Source: Echinicola sp. 20G
GTDB lineage: Bacteria > Bacteroidota > Bacteroidia > Cytophagales > Cyclobacteriaceae
Reading direction: 5' to 3'
Assembly: GCF_015533855.1 (NCBI RefSeq)
Contig: NZ_AP024154.1
Coordinates: 4,966,501 to 5,030,500, forward strand
Length of the DNA stretch: 64,000 nt
Shown: one piece after another, positions 18,056 through 25,855 of the stretch
Numbering within the stretch: position 1 is the stretch's first letter
Layout: every line of letters starts with the position of its first letter
Made by a program: the position numbers and the translations under genes
The notes under the pieces: model-generated
What the model was told of the DNA's origin: nothing
Database searches by the model: none
Seen by the model: only the letters and a program-made list of their open reading frames with translations

Positions 18056-18232
18056 CAATAAATTAATTTTTATAGAAGGCTACGTGTATTTATCTCAAAA
18101 TTTCTTTTCAATCAATCCTTAGTGAGAAGCAGAGTCAATTCCGGGCCTTTTAAATCGTTACAGCAGTTCAAAAACAAGGCTTAAAAACAAATTCTTCTAC
18201 CGAAAGAAAGCTTTATTTACACTATAAAACCT

Positions 18233-18263
18233 ATAAAATACCGTGATTACGGTATTTTATTTT
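18233..18263 (+). terminator. Orphan plus-strand hairpin with T-tail
   Basis: Perfect 12-bp stem ATAAAATACCGT / ACGGTATTTTAT (18233-18244 and 18249-18260), loop GATT, followed by TTT. No plus-strand gene ends here. Confidence 0.55.
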
Positions 18264-18358
18264 AAAAAAAATACCCGTACATTAGAATTACTGTTTCACT
18301 TTTTCAATCATGAAAGTAAAAATATACTTTACTTTTTATTTTTAATCCTAAGAAGAAG

Positions 18359-18385
18359 GCCGCTGGATATTATCGGCGGCTTTTT
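18359..18385 (+). terminator. Second orphan plus-strand terminator-like hairpin
   Basis: Stem GCCGCTG / CGGCGGC (18359-18365 with 18374-18380, one G-U pair) followed by TTTTT. It ends right at the stop of the minus-strand glycosidase gene. On the minus strand the tail is not T-rich, so it is best read as a plus-strand terminator. Confidence 0.55.
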
Positions 18386-19729
18386 CTATTTCGCCTCCAC
18401 CACCAAGACCCAATCACTTCCTCTTCCAGCTGAGTGAGGAGCAAACAATTCTTCTTGACCTTCCATCAGTTCCTTGCTCTGAATCCTATTTCCATCTCTT
18501 GGATTAAACCAATACGTCTCAAAACTCTCCCCATTAAGTTTTGAAAAATCCATTTGAATTGACTTTCCATAAGGGGTGTAGACAACTGCCAACTTACCAT
18601 CTTCCCTAATAGCAGCCATTTGATAGGATGCACCTTCAGGGTTTTCATTCATAATCAAGGATTGGTTTGGAACCAACTGATACCATTTGATCTTTTCAAA
18701 AAATGTTCTCATCATTCCCATCTGCATTGAACCAATATGGTGGAGAGCGGTTTGCCAATGGGTCCTCGCCATAGAAATTGGTGCTCTACCTTCTTCCCAC
18801 ATTTGCCAAATATTGTGATTTCCATAAGTGTGCCCTGCCGCCCCAGATAGCATACTCCAATATGCTGCCTGTCTAACATCAAAGTCATCAAACCAGCCTA
18901 ACTCTGTTCCTTTCCAGTTTACTGGGTGTTCTTCATACCTAGGCTCTCCGTCAATGGTTGGTTTTAAGTTTTGTAAAGAAAGATTTTTTCTATTGAACTG
19001 ATAATTGGCAGCATCTCTTGCCCCATGTCCAGACTGAAAAAGGTGAAGATCTATCCACTCAGCATCGGCAAAAAAATCTGAAGAATTGCCCCAACCTTGA
19101 GGGTGATAAGTGATCAACTGTTTCCCTTTGGCCACTTGATTAATCCCTTTGGCCAAAGCTTCGATTACCTGATAATGTGTTGGATTTTCTGGGTTTCTAT
19201 CCCCTCCCAATATCCAGATCACTTGGTCATCTTTATACCTCTCTGCTAATGTTTTCCCAAATACTAAGGCATTCTCCTCATTAAAAATCTCTGGCCCTAC
19301 TCCCCATTTCTTATTGAATTTATCCCCCCAAGTTGGCAATAAACCGACAAACATACCCAAGCTATTGGCTTTCCGGATCACAAAATCTACATGTTCAAAG
19401 TACGCTTCATTTAGATGGTTGGGGTCTTGGTTATCAAGGGGAAGTGCGCCGTAGGCATTTGGAACGGTCAAACCACCTAATTCAGCCAAAACCACCGCCT
19501 GGATTACTGTAAACCCTTTGGAAGCCCGATCCTCTAAGTAGAGAGTGACTTCTTCCCTGTTTAAGCGATGAAAGAGTTCCCAAGCGGTATCCCCTAACCA
19601 AAAAAAGGGTTTACCATCACGCTCAAGGTAATGATGGTTTTCACTTACTTTTAAGTTTTGGGCGAATAAAGAACAAATACTGATTATGGAACAAAGAATC
19701 CAGAAAAGGAAAAAGCGGAGCACTACCAT
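18386..19729 (-). CDS. GH140-like (DUF4038, apiosidase-like) secreted glycoside hydrolase
   Basis: Secreted TIM-barrel glycosidase of 447 residues with signal peptide (residues 1-24, ending SLFAQ). The DUF4038/GH140 core starts with HHYLERDGKPFFWLGDTAWE and continues through LLPTWGDKFNKKWGVG and VIWILGGDRNPENP. A C-terminal small beta domain (about 355-447) matches the putative collagen-binding domain often fused to this family (FETYWFNPRDGNRI). Characterised GH140 members cleave apiose in rhamnogalacturonan II, but many homologues have unknown specificity. It stands alone rather than in a polysaccharide locus. Confidence 0.85.
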   Translation of the reverse strand: MVVLRFFLFWILCSIISICSLFAQNLKVSENHHYLERDGKPFFWLGDTAWELFHRLNREEVTLYLEDRASKGFTVIQAVVLAELGGLTVPNAYGALPLDNQDPNHLNEAYFEHVDFVIRKANSLGMFVGLLPTWGDKFNKKWGVGPEIFNEENALVFGKTLAERYKDDQVIWILGGDRNPENPTHYQVIEALAKGINQVAKGKQLITYHPQGWGNSSDFFADAEWIDLHLFQSGHGARDAANYQFNRKNLSLQNLKPTIDGEPRYEEHPVNWKGTELGWFDDFDVRQAAYWSMLSGAAGHTYGNHNIWQMWEEGRAPISMARTHWQTALHHIGSMQMGMMRTFFEKIKWYQLVPNQSLIMNENPEGASYQMAAIREDGKLAVVYTPYGKSIQMDFSKLNGESFETYWFNPRDGNRIQSKELMEGQEELFAPHSAGRGSDWVLVVEAK

Positions 19730-19861
19730 AATTGTCTTACGATTAGTTTTAAAACCATCAAAAGTTAAGAAACTACTTTCATATCCCCATAGTATTCAAA
19801 CAATTATAAGTATTTTGTATAAAATCCATAGATTTAGAAATAATCCAACAAACACTAACCC

Positions 19862-20716
19862 ATGGACAAAAAAACCTGTATTGTGACCGGGGCTACTTCT
19901 GGAATAGGGCTAGGAATTGCGAAAGGGCTTGCCCAAAAGGGAGTAATCTTGATCCTGATTGCCCGAAATGCTACAAAAGGAGAAAAACTACTGAATCAGT
20001 TGCAATCAACCTACCCATCATCAGAAATTTACTTTTACGCCACTGACCTTTCTTCCCAAAAACAAATCAGAGTCACTTCAGAAAAAATTAGGCAGACTCA
20101 CCCAACGATTGACGTCCTGATCAATAATGCAGGGGTCTGGACTTCAGAAGCTAGACTGACAGAAGATGGTATCGAAGAGCAATTTGCAGTCAATCATCTC
20201 GCTTATTTTCTTCTTACCCATTTACTCTACCCCCAACTTGCCAAGTCACAGGATGCCAGAATAATCTGCATGGGATCCAATTCACACCAATATGGTAAAA
20301 TCAATTTTGAAAATCCCAACCTAACCGATGAATATCACGGACTGAAAGCTTATGGACAGTCAAAATTGGCCAACCTTTTATTTGTATTCGAACTGGAAAG
20401 AAGAAAGCCTGTCAATAACATCTCCACCTTCTGCGTTTCTCCAGGTTTGGTCAAAACAGATATTGGCGTAAAACACACCAATCCGTTTCATAGCATCATG
20501 TGGAAACTTAGACGGCTAACGGGAAAGTCACCGGGAAAAGCAGCGGAAACCCCTGTCTTTCTAGCCCTTGCAGATAAGGGCTTAGCACCAAGTGGTCTTT
20601 ACTGGGAAAGCCAAAAACCTAAACCTTCCTCTAAATCTTCTCACTCAGTGGAGCAAGCATCAAAACTATGGGAGCTTAGTAAGCAGTTATGTAAAATCGA
20701 TAAGTTTTTTGACTAG
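19862..20716 (+). CDS. Short-chain dehydrogenase/reductase, retinol-dehydrogenase-like
   Basis: Classical SDR of 284 residues. It has the N-terminal nucleotide-binding motif VTGATSGIGLGIAKGL (Gly9, Gly13, Gly15 type), NNAG at the fourth strand, a catalytic Ser in MGSNSHQYG and the active-site Tyr/Lys in YGQSKLANLLF. The SKLANLLF pattern and the length resemble the retinol dehydrogenase/WWOX-like branch, usually NADP-dependent. Substrate unknown. It is convergent with another SDR gene, sharing a 4-base CTAG in which both stop codons lie. Confidence 0.88.
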   Translation: MDKKTCIVTGATSGIGLGIAKGLAQKGVILILIARNATKGEKLLNQLQSTYPSSEIYFYATDLSSQKQIRVTSEKIRQTHPTIDVLINNAGVWTSEARLTEDGIEEQFAVNHLAYFLLTHLLYPQLAKSQDARIICMGSNSHQYGKINFENPNLTDEYHGLKAYGQSKLANLLFVFELERRKPVNNISTFCVSPGLVKTDIGVKHTNPFHSIMWKLRRLTGKSPGKAAETPVFLALADKGLAPSGLYWESQKPKPSSKSSHSVEQASKLWELSKQLCKIDKFFD

Positions 20717-21528
20717 GTCTTATAAACCCTAAACAGCTTTTCTAACAGTGGCATTTTTATTGACCTAGGAAGCTTGCTGCCTACCCAAAAGAAAAATGCA
20801 TTTAAATACCCAGGCACTATCACGGATTTGCCTTTCAGCATTCCATCAATGGCTATTTTGGCCACTTGACCTGGCATCATCAACAGTAACTTTGATCGTT
20901 TTCCATGGGCATTCATTCTGCCCAATCCATCTGCATTGGTTAAGACAGGCCCAGGACAAATCACACTGACAGACACCTTGGTTGGCTTTAATTCTTCTCT
21001 TAGGGCCAGTGAAAATGCATAAACAAAGTTTTTAGTCCCGGTATACACTGCTTTGTAAGGCAAAGGAAGCGTCGCCTCTATACTGCTCATATTCAAAATG
21101 TACGCTTTTGGCTGTTGTTGTAATAGTTTTAAGAAATGATAGGTGAGTTCTGTAAAAACGCGGTTGTTCAATGTTATCATATAATTGGCATCCTTGATTT
21201 CCATTTTACTAAAAGTCCCACTTTTGCCAATTCCTACATTGTTGATCAATACATTTATTGGAAAAGCATTTTCCATCACCCATTCAAAAACTTTTAATGG
21301 TGCCTGTTTTTTGGCCAAATCGATGCAAAAAACACGACTGTCAACCTCATACCATTGGCAAAGATCTTGCATCAATTGGTCCAGAGCCACTTGGTCATCG
21401 GACACTAAAAGCATATTCATTCCTTTGGAGGCACACTCACAAGCCATAGCCCTTCCAATACCCTTACAGGCTCCAGTGATCAGGGCATAATTGCCATTTA
21501 TTTCTTTGGGTATACTTTGCCTTTCCAA
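20713..21528 (-). CDS. Short-chain dehydrogenase/reductase (DltE/YqjQ-like)
   Basis: Classical SDR of 271 residues. The cofactor motif is ITGACKGIGRAMACECASKG, the fourth-strand motif is NNVG, and the active site is YTGTKNFVYAFSLALREEL (Tyr and Lys of YxxxK). The C-terminal part (GKSVIVPGYLNAFFFWVGSK, then LPRSIKMP) is hydrophobic and typical of SDRs annotated as short-chain dehydrogenases of the DltE/YqjQ group, which act on lipid-like substrates. Substrate not determinable. The 3' end overlaps the convergent SDR gene by 4 bases. Confidence 0.87.
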   Translation of the reverse strand: MERQSIPKEINGNYALITGACKGIGRAMACECASKGMNMLLVSDDQVALDQLMQDLCQWYEVDSRVFCIDLAKKQAPLKVFEWVMENAFPINVLINNVGIGKSGTFSKMEIKDANYMITLNNRVFTELTYHFLKLLQQQPKAYILNMSSIEATLPLPYKAVYTGTKNFVYAFSLALREELKPTKVSVSVICPGPVLTNADGLGRMNAHGKRSKLLLMMPGQVAKIAIDGMLKGKSVIVPGYLNAFFFWVGSKLPRSIKMPLLEKLFRVYKT

Positions 21529-21742
21529 CCTTAAAACTCATTAGCAACACATTGGATAAAAGTCCTCTCACAAAAATAACACACTGACAATAAACCAAAT
21601 AGTCCAACAGTCATTTAAAAGTAAAATAGTATAAAACACAAAATCTCTTATGTGGGATATGGAGGATTTTTCAGGATATCGTTATATTAAAGTAATTAAG
21701 CCAGTATTTGTTCAATCATTTCACTTAAAGCCATACAAAACC

Positions 21743-22192
21743 ATGACACCTGAAGAATACATAGAAGAAAGAGTAGACTTTCAAATGGACTGGTACGAAA
21801 GAAAAGCCTTGCACAATAAGAACCTCTTTATCTGGAAAGAAGGACTAACCATTGTTTTTGCTGCACTGATTCCTTTTTTTGCAGGGTTGGATTCTGATGG
21901 CAAAATACTTCCTTTGACCATTGCTGTCCTTGGCGTATTGGTAACCGTGCTCACTGGTCTGGCTTCCATCCTCAAATTGGAAAAAAAATGGATCGAATAT
22001 CGAACTACCGCCGAAATGCTAAAACACGAAAAATACCTTTTCTTAACCAATGCTGACCCTTATTCCGATCCCACATCAAGTTATCCGAATTTTGTCAGCA
22101 AGATTGAAAGTCTTATCAGCAAAGAAAACACCACTTGGAACAATTACATTAAAAATAACAATGTCACCCCTCCAACATCTCCCAAACCTTAA
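21743..22192 (+). CDS. DUF4231 family two-helix membrane protein (SLATT-like)
   Basis: Small membrane protein of 149 residues from the ATG at 21743. The open frame extends 31 codons further upstream, but the conserved region begins at MTPEEYIEERVDFQMDWYER. Two closely spaced transmembrane helices (about residues 35-50 and 57-77) are followed by a cytoplasmic helix KKWIEYRTTAEMLKHEKYLF and a Pro-rich tail. This is the DUF4231 arrangement and resembles the SLATT two-helix membrane effectors proposed for nucleotide-signalling conflict systems. It is convergent with the TIR cassette, 51 bases from the lipoprotein stop. Family call good; effector role speculative. Confidence 0.75.
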   Translation: MTPEEYIEERVDFQMDWYERKALHNKNLFIWKEGLTIVFAALIPFFAGLDSDGKILPLTIAVLGVLVTVLTGLASILKLEKKWIEYRTTAEMLKHEKYLFLTNADPYSDPTSSYPNFVSKIESLISKENTTWNNYIKNNNVTPPTSPKP

Positions 22193-22243
22193 AGGGAAAA
22201 TATGGATAGTATAACTTATTATTCGAGCTAATTTTATGATGCT

Positions 22244-22642
22244 CTAAAAGGCCAGAATCAAAGGATCGCCTTTTTCCGAGGTCAGTTCTATTCTGATGAT
22301 ATTCTCATTGTCATCGGTGATAAAAACGCCTGAATATTTGATATCCCCGCTTCCACGTTGGATGATAAATTCTATATTATATCCACTGAATTTGCCACTA
22401 AGGAGGTTTCCATCCAGATCAAACTGGTTTCCAAAATGCTGTTCGGTACCTGCGAAAATCCCGGATTCTACATTTTGGTTCTCTGAATCAGGCCTCAATT
22501 CTATAAAGTGATCTTCATCATTGATGTCAGGCCAAGTAGCGCTAAACAACGGAATAAAGACTACTGCCTCTACCCCACAACTCACATTAAGCCCTAAGAA
22601 AAGGACAAAAATGCCGATTCTGATAAAATTTGAAATTCTCAT
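22244..22642 (-). CDS. Small lipoprotein of unknown function, third gene of TIR cassette
   Basis: 132-residue protein starting with a lipoprotein signal (hydrophobic stretch FIRIGIFVLFLGLNVSCG, lipidated Cys at about 22). The mature part is a small beta-rich domain with acidic surface (DINDEDHFIELRPDSEN) and alternating strands (NIEFIIQRGSGDIKYSGVFI). No family recognised. It is the last gene of a minus-strand series TIR protein, CsgG-like protein, lipoprotein, 37 bases after the second gene, so it is probably co-transcribed. Confidence 0.7.
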   Translation of the reverse strand: MRISNFIRIGIFVLFLGLNVSCGVEAVVFIPLFSATWPDINDEDHFIELRPDSENQNVESGIFAGTEQHFGNQFDLDGNLLSGKFSGYNIEFIIQRGSGDIKYSGVFITDDNENIIRIELTSEKGDPLILAF

Positions 22643-22679
22643 GGTTCAATTTTGTTTTCGTTGGTCATACTAACTCGTA

Positions 22680-23675
22680 TTAAATCTGCTTCTTCAGTTG
22701 GGAAAGAAAGACACTCTCTTTCACTTCCAAAACACCAATCTTTCTATCCAATTCGTCGGTGATCTTCTCCGAATCCTTTAAGATTTCTTCCTTTTTACTC
22801 TTCTTTTCTTTTTTGCTGAGCCCTGAATAATCTATAATTTCCAACAGTACTTCATTTAAGCCCAAAATCTCTTGCTTATGGATGTCATTCATGATCATGT
22901 CATGAATACCCTGCAATTCACCCCCTAAATCTTCTCCCCACGTTTCTTTGAAATCAAGTATGTATGAGGGGCCTTTCTCATTGAGTTCTGTAAATACTTC
23001 ATTATAGTCTCCAACGATCTTATGGATTTCGGACAGGTAGTCACTGTTGGTAAAGGCATATTGGGAAACCTGCTTAAAATGGCTGTTCACATCTTTTACT
23101 TTGACCAAATAGCTGGACAGCCAGGAAGAGATAAACTCATATTGCTCCCTTTTTATTTCAAGATTTTCCTTTTCATGAAGCATGGTCACTAGGTTTCGCA
23201 TGGCTTCTTTGCGGCTTCTATTGTCATTGATAATACCTCGCTTGATCAGAATACTACCTTTTCTAAGAATGACTCCATCCAAATCCTGAAAAGTCACCGT
23301 CACCTCGTACTCACCACTTTGCACATCATCGAACACCTCTCCAAATACCACTGCGTCTGCGCTGACAGCCCGTAAACTATCCCTACTGGCTTCAGAAACG
23401 GTATTCATGGCAGATATTCGCCGTTCCATATCCCTATGGGCAATCACCCTATTATAATTGCGCCGTTCCAGCACCGTATATGTTCCATAACTAATCAGTT
23501 CTGTCTCAAAATCCTCTGTAAAAAGCGTCCCAATATCCTCCATCTCAGCATCACTCACTGCAAAGTCCCAGACATAAACCACCGAATCAGCCACATTGGA
23601 GGTTTTAGCCAAAGCTCCTTCTATCCCGATATCACAGATTACAAGACACAGCAAAATCCAATTTATCTTTTTCAT
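22680..23675 (-). CDS. CsgG-like secreted protein with C-terminal helical region, second gene of TIR cassette
   Basis: 331-residue exported protein with a signal peptide (MKKINWILLCLVICDIGIEG, cleavage near ALA). Residues about 30-155 resemble the CsgG/FlgO/TolB-N-terminal fold: a strand VVYVWDFAV, a regulatory helix, FETELISYGTYTVLERRNYN, a stretch ending in ADAVVFGEVFDD, then EYEVTVTFQDLDGVILRKGS. This is the standard order of that alpha/beta domain. The rest (about 170-331) is charged, alpha-helical and probably coiled coil. It starts 22 bases after the TIR gene stop, so it is in the same operon. Curli-type pore formation is not implied; many such domains act as periplasmic binding or assembly modules. 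Confidence 0.65.
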   Translation of the reverse strand: MKKINWILLCLVICDIGIEGALAKTSNVADSVVYVWDFAVSDAEMEDIGTLFTEDFETELISYGTYTVLERRNYNRVIAHRDMERRISAMNTVSEASRDSLRAVSADAVVFGEVFDDVQSGEYEVTVTFQDLDGVILRKGSILIKRGIINDNRSRKEAMRNLVTMLHEKENLEIKREQYEFISSWLSSYLVKVKDVNSHFKQVSQYAFTNSDYLSEIHKIVGDYNEVFTELNEKGPSYILDFKETWGEDLGGELQGIHDMIMNDIHKQEILGLNEVLLEIIDYSGLSKKEKKSKKEEILKDSEKITDELDRKIGVLEVKESVFLSQLKKQI

Positions 23676-23697
23676 TCCATCATGATTTTTGACTCAA

Positions 23698-24753
23698 TCA
23701 ATTGCACATGCTTAATTCCTCAATATCATTTTTGATTACACGGTCAACCTTACAAGTATCTGTTTTGCCTCTGAGTTCTATGCGGTGAGTTCCCTTTTTT
23801 TCTTTGACTTCCAGTTTGATAAAAATCAAGTTTCTCTCTAAAACAACACCAGGCCCTCCATCCACCCACACTTCCGCTTGACTCATCCTTGAAGGCACGA
23901 CCAAGTTTACCTCAAAAGCTTTACGTTCACTTTCTTCAGGATGAATTTCATCTGACTTGACCATAGGCTTGTTTTGAGGCGTTTCACCTTCTTTTTCATC
24001 ATTTACGGGTACTTCCCTAAGCAAACTGTCGGGAATCCCTAAATTCCCTCTTTCTACCATAGGCGCTTGGTTTCTTCCCAACCAAAGCCAAACTCCCAGA
24101 CAAACAACGATCAAAGCGGCCAAAATCCCTCCTACATATTTGATTCCTGGCCTGACACTAAACTCTCCAAAATCAGCATCATGCTTCTCCTCTATTAAGC
24201 TGATGATCTGAGAAAAATCAGATTTTATATGCTTTTGGGTATTGAGGTAATTGATATCCTTTAAAATGCTTGTCAGCTTTGCAATATTATTTCTGATTGC
24301 TTGGTATAGGTTCAGGTCTTCAGTGATTCCCTGAATATTGCTGAGCTGCTCCAGTTTCCTAATCTTCTCATCCAATTGCTTGGATTTCACTTCCCAATAT
24401 TTGACCAACTCCACCCTGTCTGCTGCATCCGAAATGTTGACCTCATCCAAAACGATCGGATAAATCCTTTCGTAGAATGATTTATTCTCAAAAATTTTCA
24501 ACAACTCATACATGCAATATTCCGACTTAAAATAGTCGTTACTGATGATCAGTATTACATATTTCCCCTGCCCAATCTGATCCATAAAATCCTGGATCCT
24601 TCCCTTGTACTGTAATTCTGATTTGTCGCGCATAAAGCGTGCACCCCGCCTGGTCAACTCATCCTCCAAAGCATCGGCAATAGCTTCACTTTCCTTATTC
24701 CAAGCATAAGAAAGATAGATTTCCAGTTTTTCTCTGCCATTAGACATATTCAA
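23698..24753 (-). CDS. TIR domain protein with transmembrane helix and C-terminal PEGA-like domain
   Basis: 351-residue protein. An N-terminal TIR domain (about 10-120) opens with EIYLSYAWNKESEAIADALE, has the loop RDKSELQYKGRIQDFMDQIG, and carries the alpha-C motif ISNDYFKSEYCMYELLKIF, in which Glu83 occupies the position of the catalytic glutamate of NAD-cleaving TIR enzymes. A charged helical linker (120-195) leads to one transmembrane helix (about 207-225, GGILAALIVVCLGVWLWLG), then a low-complexity stretch and a C-terminal beta domain (about 275-351) resembling PEGA repeats (VNLVVPSRMSQAEVWVDGG). The predicted topology is TIR in the cytoplasm and PEGA-like domain in the periplasm, alongside the two exported products of the same operon. 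A role in immunity or envelope sensing is inference. Confidence 0.85.
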   Translation of the reverse strand: MNMSNGREKLEIYLSYAWNKESEAIADALEDELTRRGARFMRDKSELQYKGRIQDFMDQIGQGKYVILIISNDYFKSEYCMYELLKIFENKSFYERIYPIVLDEVNISDAADRVELVKYWEVKSKQLDEKIRKLEQLSNIQGITEDLNLYQAIRNNIAKLTSILKDINYLNTQKHIKSDFSQIISLIEEKHDADFGEFSVRPGIKYVGGILAALIVVCLGVWLWLGRNQAPMVERGNLGIPDSLLREVPVNDEKEGETPQNKPMVKSDEIHPEESERKAFEVNLVVPSRMSQAEVWVDGGPGVVLERNLIFIKLEVKEKKGTHRIELRGKTDTCKVDRVIKNDIEELSMCN

Positions 24754-24979
24754 AAGTTTACCAAATTCCCACTACCCTTTTTGGATATAAAATGAATTTT
24801 AAACAAAATGAAAAAAGTCATTTTGTAAACAAACAACACACCCTTCAAAAACAATCACAACCAACTCAAAAACAGACGATTATAACCAACAACCACTAAC
24901 ACACAATATAAAAAAATCACTCCAAATGCAGCTGAAATTCCACTGAAATTCACAATTGCCCTTATTTCTTGATTATGGG
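24754..24979. other. A-rich upstream region of the TIR cassette
   Basis: About 225 bases between the TIR start and the terminator of the next gene. It is strikingly rich in A and C on the plus strand (long ACAA/AAC runs at 24825-24920) and poor in G, and it contains an 8-bp hairpin CAAAATGA / TCATTTTG (24804-24811, 24818-24825). No perfect TAnnTTTG box is seen on the minus strand. The cassette promoter must lie here but cannot be placed. Confidence 0.4.
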
Positions 24980-25005
24980 CACAAAAAAAGGAGCCAATGG
25001 CTCCT
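24980..25005 (-). terminator. Terminator of the 25041-25583 gene
   Basis: On the minus strand a perfect 7-bp stem AGGAGCC / GGCTCCT (24989-24995 and 24999-25005) with a 3-base loop is followed by seven T residues. It ends the minus-strand gene that stops at 25041. Confidence 0.85.
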
Positions 25006-25040
25006 GTTTGTGTTTATGGTGTATCTAGCACTTTTCTTCC

Positions 25041-25583
25041 CTAAAAAGTCTTTCTCTTTAAAATCTCCGAAACTACTACGGCATCTCTCAAAGACTGAGG
25101 ATCTTTCAGCATTCTTCTATATCGGTTATAACTGGCCGATTCCTCTGCCACATCTTCCACTTCTTTCAAAATTTGCTCATCAGAATTGATTTTCACCTGA
25201 TCATCCAGCTTTACCAAGGATTTGCCTTTTTCCGTATGGTCTGCCTGATAGGTCCCTTCATAATATTGGATTTCAGGCTGTCTTCTTTTTGGTTCGGGAA
25301 CTTTCTCCAATTTTTCATAGGATGGCTTTTCTACAGGCGGGTGATACTCATAGACCTCCTGCTGATTTGCCTCTTCCTCCTCAAGCTCCTCTTTTTGTTG
25401 TCCTTGGCGGATTTCCCTCAAAAGTTCTTCAAAAGTTGTAGGCTTTTTGCGAGGTTGCTCATCAGCAGGCAAGCCCTGCTCTCCAGTAGCTTCATCTCCC
25501 GTAGGCTTTTTCTTTTTGGTCAAAGCATTGAAAATAAAAAAAACTATCGTCAAAACGATATAAATCAAAGTTCCGTTATCCAC
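25041..25583 (-). CDS. Small membrane-anchored charged protein, unknown function
   Basis: 180-residue protein with a single N-terminal membrane segment (TLIYIVLTIVFFIFNALT, residues 4-21), a Lys-rich membrane boundary (KKKKPTGDE), then a long, highly charged and probably disordered or coiled-coil region rich in Glu, Lys and Gln (about 45-145). A more conserved-looking C-terminus contains LKDPQSLRDAVVVSEILKRK. The C-terminal block is the likely functional part. No family name recognised. It has its own terminator and is divergent from smc with 272 bases between. Confidence 0.7.
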   Translation of the reverse strand: MDNGTLIYIVLTIVFFIFNALTKKKKPTGDEATGEQGLPADEQPRKKPTTFEELLREIRQGQQKEELEEEEANQQEVYEYHPPVEKPSYEKLEKVPEPKRRQPEIQYYEGTYQADHTEKGKSLVKLDDQVKINSDEQILKEVEDVAEESASYNRYRRMLKDPQSLRDAVVVSEILKRKTF

Positions 25584-25796
25584 CGATCAACTATTTTTGG
25601 TTAAGAGCAAGGTACAAAAAAAATCCAATCTCTACATAAGGAAAACTAGCTACAACTGCTTTCACTCAGAAATACAAAGAGTTATTCATTTCCTTAAAAT
25701 TGCTTTCATCTTCTCAGACAAGAACAAGTAAACCTCTCCAAATTCCCTTATTGACTTTTTAAGCTGTCCTTGCCATGAAGTAACAACGATGTACAC

Positions 25797-25826
25797 TTGC
25801 TTATTACCCTGATCTGATTAATTTTG
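25797..25826 (+). promoter_or_regulatory. smc promoter, consensus Bacteroidota type
   Basis: TTG (25797-25799), 19 bases, then TAATTTTG (25819-25826), a perfect match to the Bacteroidota -33/-7 consensus. The expected start site is about 25833, leaving a leader of roughly 23 bases before the smc ATG. The best promoter match noted in the window. Confidence 0.65.
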
Positions 25827-25855
25827 TTTGTCTTAATCTATTTTATTGAGCATAC

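Larger units (their letters stand above)
18025..18385. other. Intergenic region between ffh and the GH140-like gene
   Basis: 361 bases with no credible protein gene. It holds the ffh promoter (minus strand) near 18050 and two hairpins with T-tails that face the plus strand, although both neighbouring genes lie on the minus strand. A 64-codon plus-strand frame at 18243-18437 runs through the second hairpin and into the glycosidase gene and is not believable. Confidence 0.5.

Noticed and set aside
18243..18437. 64-codon plus-strand ORF between ffh and the glycosidase
   Set aside because: Runs through a terminator hairpin into the 3' end of the glycosidase gene; low-complexity aromatic composition.
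24804..24825. 8-bp hairpin upstream of the TIR gene as an operator
   Set aside because: Short, in strongly biased A-rich sequence where such dyads arise by chance; kept only as a remark in the region entry.
24956..25189. 77-codon plus-strand ORF near the TIR upstream region
   Set aside because: Crosses a minus-strand terminator and the 3' end of the 25041-25583 gene.
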